Below are positions 1 through 10,285 of a stretch of DNA of 64,000 nt, in pieces (within the stretch, counting starts at the first letter, position 1; each line of letters begins with the position of its first letter). Source of the DNA: Lucinisca nassula (Eukaryota > Mollusca > Bivalvia > Lucinida > Lucinidae). The translations under genes were made by a program, and so were the position numbers. The notes beneath the pieces are model-generated. The model was not told the origin of the DNA and searched no databases. It was given only the letters and a program-made list of their open reading frames with translations. Location: contig OY757026.1 of assembly GCA_963580285.1 (NCBI GenBank), positions 70,123,396-70,187,395 of the forward strand, written 5' to 3'.

Positions 1-143
1 TCTGATGGGAGGAGTGATGTAATTGCATTATCATTAAAGATAATAATAATATTTAAGATCTTTTAAGCGGTTACACACTACTCATGTGCCGTTGGTGCAA
101 TCCCCTCGTTGAAGTATAATGCAGCCGAATCTATTTTTCCAAA
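1..143. other. Short left-edge stretch, nothing recognised
   Basis: AT-rich sequence before the first foldback element; no coding or repeat signature recognised apart from an SINE-like scrap (GCGGTTACACACTACTCATG) near 67-86. Confidence 0.4.
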
Positions 144-549
144 CCCCGATCGGCGGGGTCTCGAGCACCATGTCATGAAAGAAAATATTATCTTACATAT
201 CGGCAGCTACTTACATCATTTTAGCGAAAATACACCCGTAGATACGGTTCTTTTCTTGAATGAAAAAAAAATCAACGTTGTTAACACTAACACATTTGAT
301 CAAGCGCATGACAAAACCTGCAATAAAACATGTGCGCCCAGCGAAGACTCAGATCAGCCTGCGCATCCGCACATGTTTTATTGCAGGTTTTGTTATGCGC
401 TGGCTCAAATGTGTTAGTGTTAACAACGTTGATTTTTTTCATTCAAGAAAAGAACCGTATCTACGGGTGTATTTTCGCTAAAATGATGTTAGTTGCTGCC
501 GATAATATTTTCTTTCATGACATGTTTCTCGAGACCCCGCCGATCGGGG
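144..549. repeat. Long inverted repeat (foldback element), arms about 190 bp
   Basis: The left arm 144-336 is matched in reverse complement by the right arm 368-549 with a 31-bp spacer. The outer ends are CCCCGATCGGCGGGGTCTCG and its complement. The spacer holds part of another dispersed repeat (GAAGACTCAGATCAGCCTGC). The arms are nearly identical, so the structure is young or maintained by conversion. No long ORF respects the structure. Confidence 0.9.
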
Positions 550-639
550 CTTGCGCCCACAAAAGACTCAGATCAGCCTGCGCATCCATATAGTCTAACC
601 AGATACTTCTCTTGCTGCGTGGAGGATCGTCGGCCTTTC

Positions 640-760
640 CCTGACTTTAGAGCGCACAAAGAAGACTCTGATCAGACTGCGCGGATGCGCAGGCTGATCT
701 GGGTCTTCTTTGGGCGCACATGTCTTATTGTAGGTTTTATCGTGCGCTGGCTCATTTATT
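640..760. repeat. Palindromic dispersed repeat (GAAGACTCTGATCAG family)
   Basis: The segment GAAGACTCTGATCAGACTGC faces an inverted GGCTGATCTGGGTCTTCTTT around a GCGCGGATGCGC centre, flanked by TGCGCTGGCTCATTTA. Related copies lie in the spacer at 337-367 and at 29465-29700, 60240-60330 and 63648-63690. Confidence 0.75.
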
Positions 761-764
761 TCGC

Positions 765-840
765 GATTACGATTACACACCCGTGTGACATTGTGCATTA
801 TGGCTACTTTTCCGATGAAAATTTGAAAACTTTGGTGTTG
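765..840 (+). repeat. MITE subfamily A-prime, left-end fragment
   Basis: GATTACACACCCGTGTGACA followed by ATGGCTACTTTTCCGATGAAAA matches the left terminus of the fuller copies at 28418-28698 and 33701-33979. Confidence 0.6.
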
Positions 841-1025
841 GTCTTTTGCTATTATTTTTGTTGTATGTCTGCGAATATGTTGTGAGTTGTTGTTTAGTGT
901 TCTCCAATGGTCTGGTCACCCCGTGTAAGGACGAGATGGCTGATTTTTCCATTTCATAAACACTCAAACTTTTTCTTGTTTTGCGTATGTTTCCGCTTCC
1001 TCTTGGTGTCGAGAGGTGGCCCCCG

Positions 1026-1352
1026 CCCATAGGGGCTTGGAGAAATATATGGGCTGCATGCTGCTTCCACGCAGAGCTGAATCAAGACCGCACACTAGTA
1101 CTGGTAAACCGCTTAGAGGATCTAAGCCTGTCCAGGAACCGCGGTGCGAGGCGGACCGTCGATGCTAATAAACCGTATTGGTTTCATTGGAAGACAGGGC
1201 TTGAGATGTCATTTCATCTCAATGTCGGGTAAAAGTCCCACAAAATTGGAAGCAACGTCTCCAAAATGATCTTTACAGTGTTGACGGGGACGTTAAACCT
1301 CAACTCAAATCAAACAAAACTTTGTGTCGAGAGTGGGCTGCGTATTGAGGTT
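1026..1352 (+). repeat. SINE-like repeat D, copy 1
   Basis: Copy running from GCCCATAGGGGCTTGGAGAA to a 3' end GACGTTAAACCTCAACTCAA followed by ATCAAACAAAAC. The shared 3' terminus with an AAAC-rich tail and insertion on both strands suggest a SINE or short retroposon. I did not identify convincing pol III A and B boxes. Other copies: 9481-9606, 11096-11386, 28819-29108, 30452-30728, 35454-35732, 54971-55325, 63719-64000. Confidence 0.75.
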
Positions 1353-1587
1353 GTGGCGCTCCCTGGGTCTTTCTTTTATTTTTTTTCTTATTTTACTCCA
1401 AACATAGATTTTAGGTGCTCGGCAGAACCGCCCCCTACCCACAATCTAGAAGCAAAATAAGAACAAATGAACTCTCTTGTAAATTCAAGTATTCTCATTA
1501 TAATATTGGGTTAACAGTGGTGTACATAACTCGAACTTGATGACATAATCACTATTATGGAGACACTGAACACTTAAGTGTTGGAGA

Positions 1588-1868
1588 TCAGTGGAATTCG
1601 TTTCACTGACCGTTCCGAGGCGGTTCTTCTGTCGCGGTTTATTCTTGTGATGGTTTGTCTTTTGGTGTTTGTCTCGCTTATATTATTTTGTTTTGGATTG
1701 GCAATTGGCCACTTTGTGGTAAAGTAACTGTCCTTTTGGCTTTCCGCTATTAATGTTTTCATTAGGGTATAGTTGTTTCATATTGGTGCTTCTTTCCCCT
1801 TTGTGTCTCTGATGGGAGCTGTGGCTCAATTGTATCGATTCCTGATCATTGCTTCACTTCTATTTATG
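1588..1868 (+). repeat. Repeat B, 5'-truncated copy
   Basis: Matches the 3' half of repeat B: GGCGGTTCTTCTGTCGCGGT, GCCAATTGGCCACTTTGTGG (approximate), TTGGTGTCTCTGATGGGAGC, ending TGATCATTGC and CACTTCTATTT. Full repeat B is about 520 bp and starts GGGCCCATCGGAGTCTAAC. Confidence 0.8.
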
Positions 1869-2470
1869 TAGGGACACAACTAAGACTTGGGATCAGATCT
1901 TCATAACTGTTGCTATGTAATGGAGAGATTTTTTTCACATAATGGAATCATCGCCTGTCTTGAAACATTTACTTCAGAACCATAGCCCGTAGACTGAAGT
2001 TAACATCCATGATAAAATGAATTGTTTTCTAACTTTAAATTCAGTCTGTAAAAATATATCACATACTAAATGAGATCTGTCAATCAGGATAGGGCGAAAG
2101 GAGTCCAGTCTTTGTTTGATTTTAATGGCATTCGCTTGTTTCCTAGAAACTAATAGAATGTTCTGTAACCTCCATTAAATAGAACGATAACTTTCCAATA
2201 GTTTTAGTGAAGCATGCCACACAAACATGCAACAATGGCTTCAAATTGACTTACGCAATTAGATGTGATATATTTATTTCACAAAAAAAAAAAATCTTGG
2301 TTGACGGCACAGTTACAGATCTCATATGAGCCCCGCCAAGCGAATTTGTGTCTTCGAGCATTCCGTCATGACAAATTTTAACAGCGCATGCCCAGCCATT
2401 CAGAGGAGCCAGGGATATGACTTTCTGTCTGAAGGTTCCTCTTGATTCACTGCTTGTATTAGCGAGCAGC
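1869..2470. other. Unique or unrecognised stretch
   Basis: AT-rich, no coding exon or known repeat family recognised. The right side leads into the inverted repeat at 2471-2550. Confidence 0.4.
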
Positions 2471-2550
2471 GAAGGTTCTGGTGAGACTGCGCGGATGCGC
2501 AGGCTCGCCTGAACCTTCGCTGCTCGCATAGGCGATAAGTACCAAAAAAC
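2471..2550. repeat. Short palindrome, GCAGCGAAGGTTC family
   Basis: GCAGCGAAGGTTCTGGTGAG faces its inverse CGCCTGAACCTTCGCTGCTC around GCGCGGATGCGC. A half-copy occurs at 57265-57320 (GCGAGCAGCGAAGGTTCAGG). Confidence 0.75.
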
Positions 2551-2617
2551 GCTTGACGAGGCCCATATTATGTCTGAGCTGAGCTTTTGAAGAGCAAGGT
2601 CTTTTCCAAATTACTAA

Positions 2618-2815
2618 ATCACGCCTATGCAAATATATTGTAAATTTGACCGCTGTAAAAGCAAAACATTTAAGATGGGATGAGGCGGTTCTAACTTGTA
2701 ACCCCAATCTATATTTTGAGCAGAAATAAGAAAATTATCACAATTTTTCATCTTAAAATTTTTGTTGTTTTTTTTTCGCGTTAGTTATTATTGTATGGCG
2801 TTTATTTAATGAGTA
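2618..2815 (+). repeat. MITE A fragment
   Basis: Left end AAATCACGCCTATGC, half of the core palindrome (GATGAGGCGGTTCTAAC) and the typical GAGCAGAAATAAGAAAAT plus CACAATTTTTCATCTTAAAA block; the right terminus is degenerate. Confidence 0.75.
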
Positions 2816-2967
2816 AACCCTTATTGATAAGGGAGACAAAATATGTTCCTACAGAAAGCATGCATGATAGCTACCCCAGTCAGGGTTGATAACTTTGCTT
2901 CCCTCTTTTACTGATTCCATGACAGTCCCGACCTAAATATATAGAAATAGATGCCCATAAATAGCAT

Positions 2968-3336
2968 TTATCATATGACGTCGCGTCTGAGAGTGTAATA
3001 ACGCCATGTAATATTTTCGATAATCCACTAGTGGATTAAATATGCAAATTAGCTAGATACGTCACGTAACGTCACATGTACGACGTCCTTAACGACGTCG
3101 CGTTTACTAATGGCGGAATATTGATATTTTTGTAAAAAAAAACGTTAATAAAATGCGTTTTAAATGTCATATGATAAATAGAATCTTGCATTCGTGCTTA
3201 TGTATTATTTAATTTATTAAACTCGTAGAGGAAAATGGATAAAATGCTCGGCAAAGCCTCGCATTTTATCCCTTTTCCTCAACTCGTTTAATAAACTCAA
3301 TAATACATGAACACTCATGTAAGATCCTCTATAAAG
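2968..3336 (+). repeat. Repeat E with terminal hairpin, copy 1
   Basis: Starts ATCATATGACGTCGCGTCTG, contains TCCACTAGTGGATTA and GACGTCCTTAACGACGTCGC, and ends in an imperfect hairpin of about 130 bp whose arms read ATTAAACTCGTAGAGGAAAA and TTTTCCTCAACTCGTTTAAT, finishing CATGTAAGATCCTCT. Other copies: 15712-16070 (-), 19112-19440 (+), 25182-25544 (+), 59105-59345 (-), 60412-60870 (-). Confidence 0.85.
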
Positions 3337-3496
3337 ATGACTTCAGGCCAATAGCACCAAAAAGACGAGTAACTAACAGTTAGGAAAACAAAATGAAACA
3401 AACATATCACAAACAGCACAGCAACCAGCTTCCTTGTCCCCACCAGAGTTGATCAAAGTGCAACAGGCAAAAATAATGAAAATCAAAACGATAGTA

Positions 3497-3841
3497 CAGT
3501 CGAACTTCAATCGCTCAACCCCTTTAGGACCTCGAAAATTTGTTCTAGACAGGGGTAGTTCGAGCCACTGAGGGTTACTGACAGGAGGTATAAATAGATC
3601 CTTTTTGACATATTTTCTGTGTCCTATAATAAAAATGTATGTTGTGTCTACTCATTAGAATCGTCTCATTGAGGCGATTCTAATGAGTACACACAGCAAA
3701 CAACTGCAAGTAAAAAAGCGCAAATCATTTAAATTATTCCCACTATTTCTTATGTAAAGGATTTCTCTAGGGGTTAAATAATGGGTTCGACTCAGCCATG
3801 GTAAACGAGCCTTCGGTTTTCGAGCCATCGAAGTTCTACTG
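3497..3841 (-). mobile_element. Pogo-like non-autonomous element P1 with TA target duplication
   Basis: 345 bp bounded by CAGTCGAACTTCAATCGCTC and the inverse CGAGCCATCGAAGTTCTACT, flanked on both sides by TA. CAGT...ACTG ends with a TA duplication are typical of pogo/Tigger-type Tc1-mariner elements. It holds a palindrome at 3634-3712 (CTCATTAGAATCGTCTCA and its inverse). No transposase ORF. Related: 10478-10954, 63078-63423, and a truncated copy at 55909-55995. Confidence 0.82.
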
Positions 3842-4129
3842 TAATAATACACAACCATAGGCACATACAACATGCGGAGCGCCATCGGAAAATCTGATAA
3901 AGCTACATTTAGAATAAATAAATTAGAACCACTGCCTTAGGATGGTCAGTGGCAAGAACCACTAGGGAGTTCAGTCCAACCTTCACTCTCGGTTCTTAAA
4001 GTATGCGCAACACACAAAATAGTTGGTTCATCTAAATGTAACTAACGCAATCAATAGATCATCGAAGAATAACATACAAATTAGAGGAAACTGAAATACA
4101 AATCAAATTGAATAACTGTAACGAATTAA

Positions 4130-4410
4130 ATCACGAAAACACGCCTATATACTTTTGACCCCCTTGAACCCCACTTTTATATAGTAAAACTGGGGTTTCC
4201 GGGGATATACCTTATTTTTTTTTATTTCTGCTCTAAAATATAGATTGTGGGCACTCGTTAGAACCGCCTCGATGAGGCGGTTCTAACGAGTGCCCCCAAT
4301 CTATATTTTGAGCAGAAATAAGAAAAATATCACAATTTTTCATCATAAAATTTTTAATTTTTTCGGCGATAAAGGTGGCAATGTATTTGTATAGGCGTGT
4401 TTACGTAATG
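4130..4410 (+). mobile_element. MITE A, complete copy
   Basis: About 281 bp with terminal inverted repeats ATCACGAAAACACGCCTATA and TATAGGCGTGTTTACGTAAT. The middle is a palindrome (CGTTAGAACCGCCTCGATGA and its inverse) between ATAGATTGTGGGCACT and its inverse. The left flank carries CCCCACTTTTATATAGTAAA. No ORF. Used here as the reference copy for the family. Confidence 0.88.
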
Positions 4411-4479
4411 AAAAATGAGGGCCCGTAGCTTTATCCACACACTGTAAACTGGAGCTAAAGAAAACCAGCAGGTAGACCA

Positions 4480-4918
4480 CTAAGAGTCAAGCTTAAGACA
4501 AATCACAGACATGAAACAACAAGACCCCATTGGAAACCTCACTAGCGGAAAGCCAAACGGAGAGTTACTTACGAACAAAATAGCCAATCTGCTATCCAAC
4601 GCAAAATAATATAAGCGATACACACACTAAAGATACGGCATAACACAAATAAATCACGACAGAAATACTGCCTTGGAACGGTCCGGGAAACGAATTCCCC
4701 TGGGGGACGGAGGGGGTGGTCTTAAATCGATTTTACACAATGGCCACAATCCTCGCCCTTATTTCCGTCGCGATTTAGACAAATAATTTAGTCAGCCCGC
4801 ATGAAGGCCTACTTACTCATCTGTGCAATATCTCCGTGAACACGAAAATCAAACAACCACGGTGAGGACTCGACAGAAAGAAACCACTGAAATGCTGGAG
4901 CAAAAGAAAACCAACAGA
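4480..4918 (-). repeat. Repeat B copy
   Basis: Reverse-strand copy of repeat B covering GGAATTCGTTTCCCGGACCG and the 5' segment (CACGGAGATATTGCACAGAT in reverse). It lies back to back with the + copy at 5095-5515. Confidence 0.75.
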
Positions 4919-4952
4919 AAATCAACAGTTAAACTCCGGTGGGATAAGATGC

Positions 4953-5090
4953 CTTGTATAAGATTTATTGACGTCATTTAATATCAAATTCAATGTTGAA
5001 CTTAAATATCTTCTGCAACAAGGTCTATCGTACCACGTATTTAATCGTGACTTAGTATATAAATTAAAAAAATACGACTTTAACTGCATC
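4953..5090. repeat. Dispersed repeat pair member
   Basis: ATTCAATGTTGAACTTAAAT and GTGACTTAGTATATAAATT are repeated at 9335-9470; no family name recognised. Confidence 0.65.
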
Positions 5091-5094
5091 GCAG

Positions 5095-5515
5095 TCTGAC
5101 TGTTGTTTTTCTTTTTCTGCAGAATTTCAGTGGTTTCTTGCTGTCGAGTCCTCACCGTTATTTCATGTCTGTGGTTGTTTGATTTTTGGTGGCTCGGTGA
5201 TGTTGCACAGATGAGTAAGGAGGCCTTCATATGGACTGAACAAATTATTTGTCTAAATCGGTACGGATGTTCCTCTGTCGCGGTTTATTTTTGTTATGGT
5301 TTGTCTTCGAGTGTGTGTATCGCCTCTACGCCTTTTTTTTGGATATGCAATTGGCCATTTTGTGGGAATTGAACTGTCCGTTTGGCTTTCCGCTTTTGAT
5401 GTTTCCATAAGGGTCTAGTAATTTCATGTGTGTATTTCATTCCTTTTGGTGTCTCTGATGAGGGCTGTGGGTAAATTGTATCGATTCCTGGACTTCGCCT
5501 CCACTCCTATTTAGT
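5095..5515 (+). repeat. Repeat B copy
   Basis: Near full-length: begins TTTCAGTGGTTTCTTGCTGT, includes CTTCATATGGACTGAACAAA, a deletion of the central GGATTGTGGCCACG block, then CTGTCGCGGTTTATTTTTGT and the 3' end. Confidence 0.8.
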
Positions 5516-5644
5516 ACTCATTTACATAAAATCATTCTTCAATATAAAAAAAAATTGGTAGAACATAAATTTTATAGACAGACTGCATGCATGGTATTTA
5601 ACCCAGTCATGATTGATAGCTTTGCTTCCCTTTTCAATTGCACA

Positions 5645-5802
5645 CCGGCGGGTCAGGTCACAGGCTCTATGACGGCTTCCTTTGTTTAGGTTTCCATCAT
5701 GGTCTGGTCGCTTCATGTTTGTGTTTCTTTCCCATTGGTGTCTTTGATGTGTGGAGTAAGTTAATCGTATCGATTCCTGATCTTTGTCTTACTTCTACTT
5801 TA
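5645..5802 (+). repeat. Repeat B, 3' subfamily ending in CTTACTTCTACTTT
   Basis: Subfamily with GTTTCCATCATGGTCTGGTC and GGAGTAAGTTAATCGTATCG. It runs directly into a hammerhead repeat at 5803. Confidence 0.7.
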
Positions 5803-5996
5803 CATCATAGTGTAGTTCATATTTTTCCTGTCCTTTGGGATCATTGATTCCATTGTGGAATTTTGAAAATATTTGAGGGTCACTGATGAGGCCTAAATGG
5901 CCGAAACTAGCTAGTCTGGCCTAGAAAACATGCACACTCAATATTTTCCAGTTCTTTAATGTATTCCTTGCTTCCAAAGGATAACCCCTTTATTAA
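5803..5996 (+). repeat. Retrozyme-like repeat, single partial unit
   Basis: One partial unit of the 250-260 bp family: CATCATAGTGTAGTTCATAT, TCCTTTGGGATCATTGATTC, hammerhead motif 5877-5922, ATTCCTTGCTTCCAAAGGAT. Its neighbours on both sides are repeat B, so it is a solo fragment. Confidence 0.8.
5877..5922 (+). ncRNA. Type I hammerhead ribozyme motif (intact)
   Basis: The core CTGATGA is at 5883-5889. Stem II is GGCC/GGCC closing loop TAAAT. GAAA is at 5903-5906. Stem III is very short (ACT/AGT with a 4-nt loop) and the cleavage triplet is GTC at 5914-5916. Stem I pairs GGGTCA with TGGCCT (two G-U wobbles). All conserved core bases of the hammerhead are present. Beyond the motif GAAAATATT and AATATTTTC could extend stem I. 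Activity is inferred, not shown. Confidence 0.85.
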
Positions 5997-6001
5997 ATGT
6001 A

Positions 6002-6228
6002 AAGTTGGTTTGTCTCTTGTCGGGCCCATCGGAGTCTAACAGTTGGGTTTCTTTTGCTCCTGCATTTTAGTTATATCAATGTGTTAAGTCCTCACCAGTC
6101 TTTCATCTCTGTAATTATTTGAGTTTCATGTTCTCGGATATGTTGCAAAGCCTTCATGCGGACTGAACAAATTATTTGTCTGAACTTCGACAGGAGTAAA
6201 GGCGAGGATTGCAACCGCGTCAAATCGA
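6002..6228 (+). repeat. Repeat B, 5' half
   Basis: Begins GTTGGTTTGTCTCTTGTCGG and GCCCATCGGAGTCTAACAGT, ends near the block before the ATCGATT site. It meets an opposite-strand copy at 6235. Confidence 0.75.
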
Positions 6229-6234
6229 TTAAAG

Positions 6235-6755
6235 TATAAGTGGAGGCAATGATCAGGGGTTGATACAATTAACCCACAGCTCCCATCAGACACACCAAAG
6301 GGAAAAAAACACAAACACGAAACAACAGACTCCAACGGAAACAGCGGAACGCCAAAAGGACAGTTACTTTCCCACAAAATGGCCAATAGGCTATCCAAAA
6401 TAAAATAATATAAGTGACACAAACACCCAAAGACAAACCATAACAAAAATAAACCGCGACATAAGAACCGCCTTGGAACGGTCAGCGGAAATGAACCCAC
6501 TGAGGGGCTTAAATCGATTTTACGTGGCCACAATTCTCGCCCTTACTTCCGTCGCGATTAAGATAAATAATTTGTTCAGTCCGCATGAAGGCCTCCTAAC
6601 TCATCAGTGCAACATCTCAGTGAACACAACAATCAAACAACCACAGAGATGAAACAACTGTGAGGACACGACAGCACGAAACCACTGAAATGCTGGAGCA
6701 AAAGGAAACCTACAGTTAAACTGCGATGGCCCCGACCAGGTGTAGATGTGCGTGA
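6235..6755 (-). repeat. Repeat B, full-length copy
   Basis: About 520 bp from the 3' end (reverse of TGATCATTGCCTCCACTTAT) to the 5' start (reverse of GGGGCCATCGCAGTTTAACT). One of the best references for full length. The long open frame through it (MWPRKIDLSP...) recurs in other copies only because the repeat is conserved. Confidence 0.82.
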
Positions 6756-7055
6756 CATTTGTCAAGTCAAGGTCAACGTCACTGTTGCTAAAATAGAATA
6801 ATCTTGTGATGCGAATTACTTACACATTTCTTCACTGACTGAGTTCAAATTTTGCATATGCATTTATATTGAGATTTAGATGTGCGTGACATAAGTTTCA
6901 TATAGGTAATATGAAGGTCAAGGTCAATGTTGCTAGAAACAGAATTTTGTCTTGATAATAGCTTTACGATGAAGTATCATCATGTTAAAAGGTCTATATC
7001 ACCATTCCAGTAAAACACGCTAAAGCGGGGGTGTAGCAGTCAGACCCTCTGACAG
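6735..7055. repeat. Repeat containing GATGTGCGTGACAT and AGGTCAAGGTCAA
   Basis: Two internal near-copies of TAGATGTGCGTGACAT...AAGGTCAAGGTCAA about 155 bp apart, ending GCGGGGGTGTAGCAGTCAGA. It looks like a short two-unit version of the tandem-array elements. Confidence 0.6.
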
Positions 7056-7138
7056 TTCTACCTTAAAAATGGAGGTATAAAGAGATAAGACTTAGTGTGT
7101 AATCCTAAAGCTTCTTAAACTCTTTTGAAATGGTCTTT

Positions 7139-7417
7139 CTACGAAAACATTCCTATATTAATACATTGTGAATGTTGTTGCCAAAAAATGAAAATTAATA
7201 GATGAAAAATTGTGATATTTTTCTTATTTCTGCTCAAATATAGATCGTGGGCACGCGTTAGAACCGCCTCAATGAGGCGGTTCTAACAAGTACCCACAAT
7301 CTATATTTTAGAGCAAAAATAAGAAAAATAAGATATACCCCCGGAAACCCCAGTTTTACTATACAAAAAGTGTAGTTCGAGGGGGTCAAATGTATATAGG
7401 CGTGTTTTCGTGATTTG
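7139..7417 (-). mobile_element. MITE A copy
   Basis: TIRs TACGAAAACATTCCTATATT and GTATATAGGCGTGTTTTCGT; core palindrome GTTAGAACCGCCTCAATGAG and its inverse; opposite orientation to the 4130 copy. Confidence 0.85.
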
Positions 7418-7439
7418 TCTACTGATAGTGCATCACCCA

Positions 7440-8385
7440 ATAGCGGGAATAATGTGCGGGTCTGAGAATTGAGGTGAAATAAACTCCCAACAAACTAAGG
7501 AATATATCAGTTCAGAATTAATGCTCATTTGTTATTTTCCAATATCCAAAGTATTGCGAAACTTAAGGTCGCCTTTGTTTAATTCCTTTGTCTTATTTCT
7601 TATCCCAATAAGGCGATATAAAGCTTGAAATTGCGTTTGTCTGAGAAGGCTCAATCTATCAGCTTGTTTGTAAGGTGTCATTTGAAAGAAAATGAAATAT
7701 TGCTTCCCCAGTCTAGATGTCTTTTAAAACTTTAATACTACTTTTCTACAAATTGCTATATGCAAATCCAATTTGTCTGTTCTGTGTAATGTGATTTCGG
7801 TTTGATATGCAGACGGTAATATTAGGAAGTGCGTTTTCTTTCAAATCGGTCTTCAGCCAATCTTAAAAGAATTGCATTGTTTTCTGCACAGAGCAACATT
7901 ATCAAGGTCATTACGGAAGTAGATATTGGCGACAGAATTTCACTATTTTTACAGCAAGGACGTTATTTTGGGAATTCTTGTTAGCTTTCCTGTAAACAAA
8001 GCTCGTGCCCTATCCCGAAAAGGCATCTGCTTTACACTAAAGTAAACTAAAACTTCAGTACTGTTTTCTTAACACCTAGTTAACTAGAAGTCGACTAGGA
8101 ACAAACTATGTTTAGACTTCAAAGTAAACTACAGGTAGATCAGGGGTTAAATATATCCACCAATAATAAGCCCGTTGTAAACTGGAGGACACTTCCTTTG
8201 CAAGTAGAGTATTATATGGAGTGCATATTGAAATAGCATATCAAAAGAAAAAAAAACACGAGAGAGAAAAAATGGTTTTCATTCTTTTCAGGATGTTACA
8301 ATTTAAATAATGTTGAATTTTGAGTATTTTTGGAAGCTGTGTGAAGCTGACATAATTATAAACTTGATGATAATGAGTAAATGAC

Positions 8386-8419
<34 letters not shown>

Positions 8420-8460
8420 GTGGTGTGTGTTGAGTAATTGGAAGTGTGAAATCAGACCTG
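7440..8460. other. About 1 kb without gene or recognised transposon; (GAT)n at about 8388-8420
   Basis: AT-rich unique-looking sequence. The only structure seen is a GATGAT microsatellite near its right end. Confidence 0.5.
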
Positions 8461-8469
8461 CCCGGAAAG

Positions 8470-8770
8470 ACTCCAGGTCAGCACTGCAGGATTTTGTAGA
8501 GCATAACCAGAATGGCTATGTACCTGGGTGCTTCTTGGGTAGGGCGTTTTAGTTCGGTTAGCATAGTTGAGAAACAACTAGTGTAACCGTATAGTAGTCT
8601 TTGAATAAATATCTGACTGCTCTGTTCTGAATCATTTCAAGTTCATGTATGTATGTCTTTTGCCAATGGTTCCAGACTGAGGATGTGCACTGCCGCACGG
8701 GTGTGATATCGTAATGGGGTCGGACATAGGTCTTATATGCTGTGTCTTTGAGTTTTGCTTTTGAGATTAT
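8470..8770 (-). pseudogene. LINE reverse-transcriptase C-terminal fragment
   Basis: Reverse-strand translation gives KLKDTAYKTYVRPHYDIT, SSVWNHWQKTYIHELEMIQN and RAVRYLFKDYY. This resembles the thumb region common in Jockey/CR1-type LINE proteins (TAYKTLVRP...LE..Q.RAARF). The frame breaks downstream, where an out-of-frame LYKI-like stretch can be read. A dead 3' fragment; clade uncertain. Confidence 0.72.
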
Positions 8771-9180
8771 AAGAATCTTATATGGATGTGAGGGGTGGAT
8801 GGAAAAATCCGTCCCGAGGCTCAATGTCTGGCATCACGAGGCTTGCCGAGTGATGCCGGACAGTGATCCCGAGGGACGGATTTTTCTATCCACCCCTCAC
8901 ACCCATATAGGATTCTTTTTCTTGCATACCTTCCATTTCTATTGCGAATTTATAATGCTGCTGTCATTTCGGTTGCCGACGTCCGCCATTTTGTGATGAC
9001 ACAACAGGAACGTTTAGTGACGTCACGCATGACGACGCCGCGCATGGGGTTGTAATCAACCAGAGCATTTATCAAACAAGCGATTATATTCGATTTGGGG
9101 TCGGAACACCAGGGTCAGAACATAAATTTCTATCCCAGGGTAAAATTACGGATTTCCTTTTCTGGTGTGCAAGAATGTAA
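8768..9180 (+). repeat. Foldback repeat G, copy 1
   Basis: A palindrome (GGGTGGATGGAAAAATCCGT ... ACGGATTTTTCTATCCACCC, centre CGAGGCTTGCCGAG) followed by a conserved flank ending TCTATCCCAGGGTAAAATTA and TCTGGTGTGCAAGAA. Other copies: 11450-11853 (-), 34690-35077 (+), with variants at 20635-21030, 53295-53420 and 62271-62440. Confidence 0.82.
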
Positions 9181-9334
9181 AATTTCCTTTCCTGGATGGT
9201 GTATATTTCGCAATTAATTCAATTTGCCAGAGTGTCGAGTCATGTAACTGACTTCAAAACACGTAGTAAATTGTTGACTGCTAAGCTTCTTAATAATTAG
9301 GTTTATCAGTATCAGAAACGACGATAAGCCTTTT

Positions 9335-9470
9335 AAATTTTTTAAAGACGTCATTCTGATTTAATTTCATAATTCAATGTTGGACTTAAATCTCTACTGC
9401 AACAATGTCTATCGCGACCCGAATTTTATGGTGACTTAGTATATAAATTCAGTAAAAATTATAGTTGTAA
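9335..9470. repeat. Dispersed repeat pair member
   Basis: Counterpart of 4953-5090 (AATTCAATGTTGGACTTAAA, GTGACTTAGTATATAAATTC). Confidence 0.65.
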
Positions 9471-9480
9471 TGACTTAAGA

Positions 9481-9606
9481 ACCGCTTTGTCTAGGCAGGC
9501 TTAGGTCCTCTTAGCGGTTTACCAGTACTCGTGTGCGGGTGGGTTTCAGCTCTGCGTGGAAGCATCGTGCAGCCCATCTATTTCTTCATGCCCCGATGGG
9601 CGGGCT
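9481..9606 (-). repeat. SINE-like repeat D, fragment
   Basis: Covers CTTAGCGGTTTACCAGTACT to GCCCCGATGGGCGG; the tail side is missing. Confidence 0.75.
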
Positions 9607-9711
9607 GCACTCGCAGTTTGCATGGTGAACTCCTAGCTAATCAAACTGTCATCACGGGTAACAATAACAAGCCAAAGAGAGGCTGCTATGAAGCACAATA
9701 TGAGGATTGGA

Positions 9712-9945
9712 CATTAACCCTTTTTGTACCAAATGGAATCTTCCTCCTTACATATAGCAGGAGTCCATTTCAAAATTTAGGGGTGTCAGGTTGTCTTTTC
9801 TTCAAAATCTGTTTGGGAAATGGTTTAACTTTTTGCAAACAGTGTAGGCCCTGATCAGACGCCGCGTTCTGCGGGGTCTAATCTGGGCCTGCACTGTTTA
9901 CCAAGGTATCCTTTCAGGGGTTTCTGGTACTGGATGGGTTGACAA
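9712..9945 (+). repeat. Palindromic repeat around GCAAACAGTGTAGGCCCTGA
   Basis: The arms TTTTTGCAAACAGTGTAGGC and CCTGCACTGTTTACCAAGG surround CGCCGCGTTCTGCGGGG. Other copies: 45140-45350, 54533-54780 and 61590-61735, with half-copies at 26810-26885, 28066-28146 and 45505-45590. Confidence 0.75.
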
Positions 9946-10134
9946 CGCGTTGAAACACCTTGAGAATGCTTGTTTATTGTCCCTAGCGAACATTGCAAGG
10001 TTTGATTATTATCGCGGAAAAGGACTTCCTAGTTTCAAAACACTTAAAAAACTTTGAGTCAACAGCTGTCTATTACAATACAAAGTGCATTTTTCCATAT
10101 CTCCATTTTTTTTTCCTCATGAAGGGGTACATTA

Positions 10135-10215
10135 AGTGCACATTAGAACCGCCTTATTTTGGCGGTTCTTACGAGCACCCACAACCTATATATTGTAGCA
10201 GAAATAGAACAAAAT
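10135..10215 (+). repeat. MITE A core fragment
   Basis: Only the palindromic core (CATTAGAACCGCCTTATTTT and its inverse) and part of the right block remain. Confidence 0.6.
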
Positions 10216-10285
10216 GTTCAACTCTGTAAAACACAGTTTACTCTTTAAATATAAACTGGGGTGTGGGTTGGTTTTCAATACAATG

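Noticed and set aside
1026..1352. tRNA-derived SINE head in repeat D
   Set aside because: GGTGCGAG-GCGGACC is only loosely like a B box and no A box at proper spacing was found; kept as SINE-like only.
5455..5470. CTGATGAG resembling a hammerhead core in repeat B
   Set aside because: No GAAA, no stem II partner and no NUH site downstream; the general repeat B sequence there is CTGATGGGAGC.
6126..6533. Conserved open frame (CLCFFPFGVSDGSCGLIVSI-type) seen in many places
   Set aside because: It is repeat B read through; the same frame recurs with stops and shifts in other copies, with no domain and no coding pattern.
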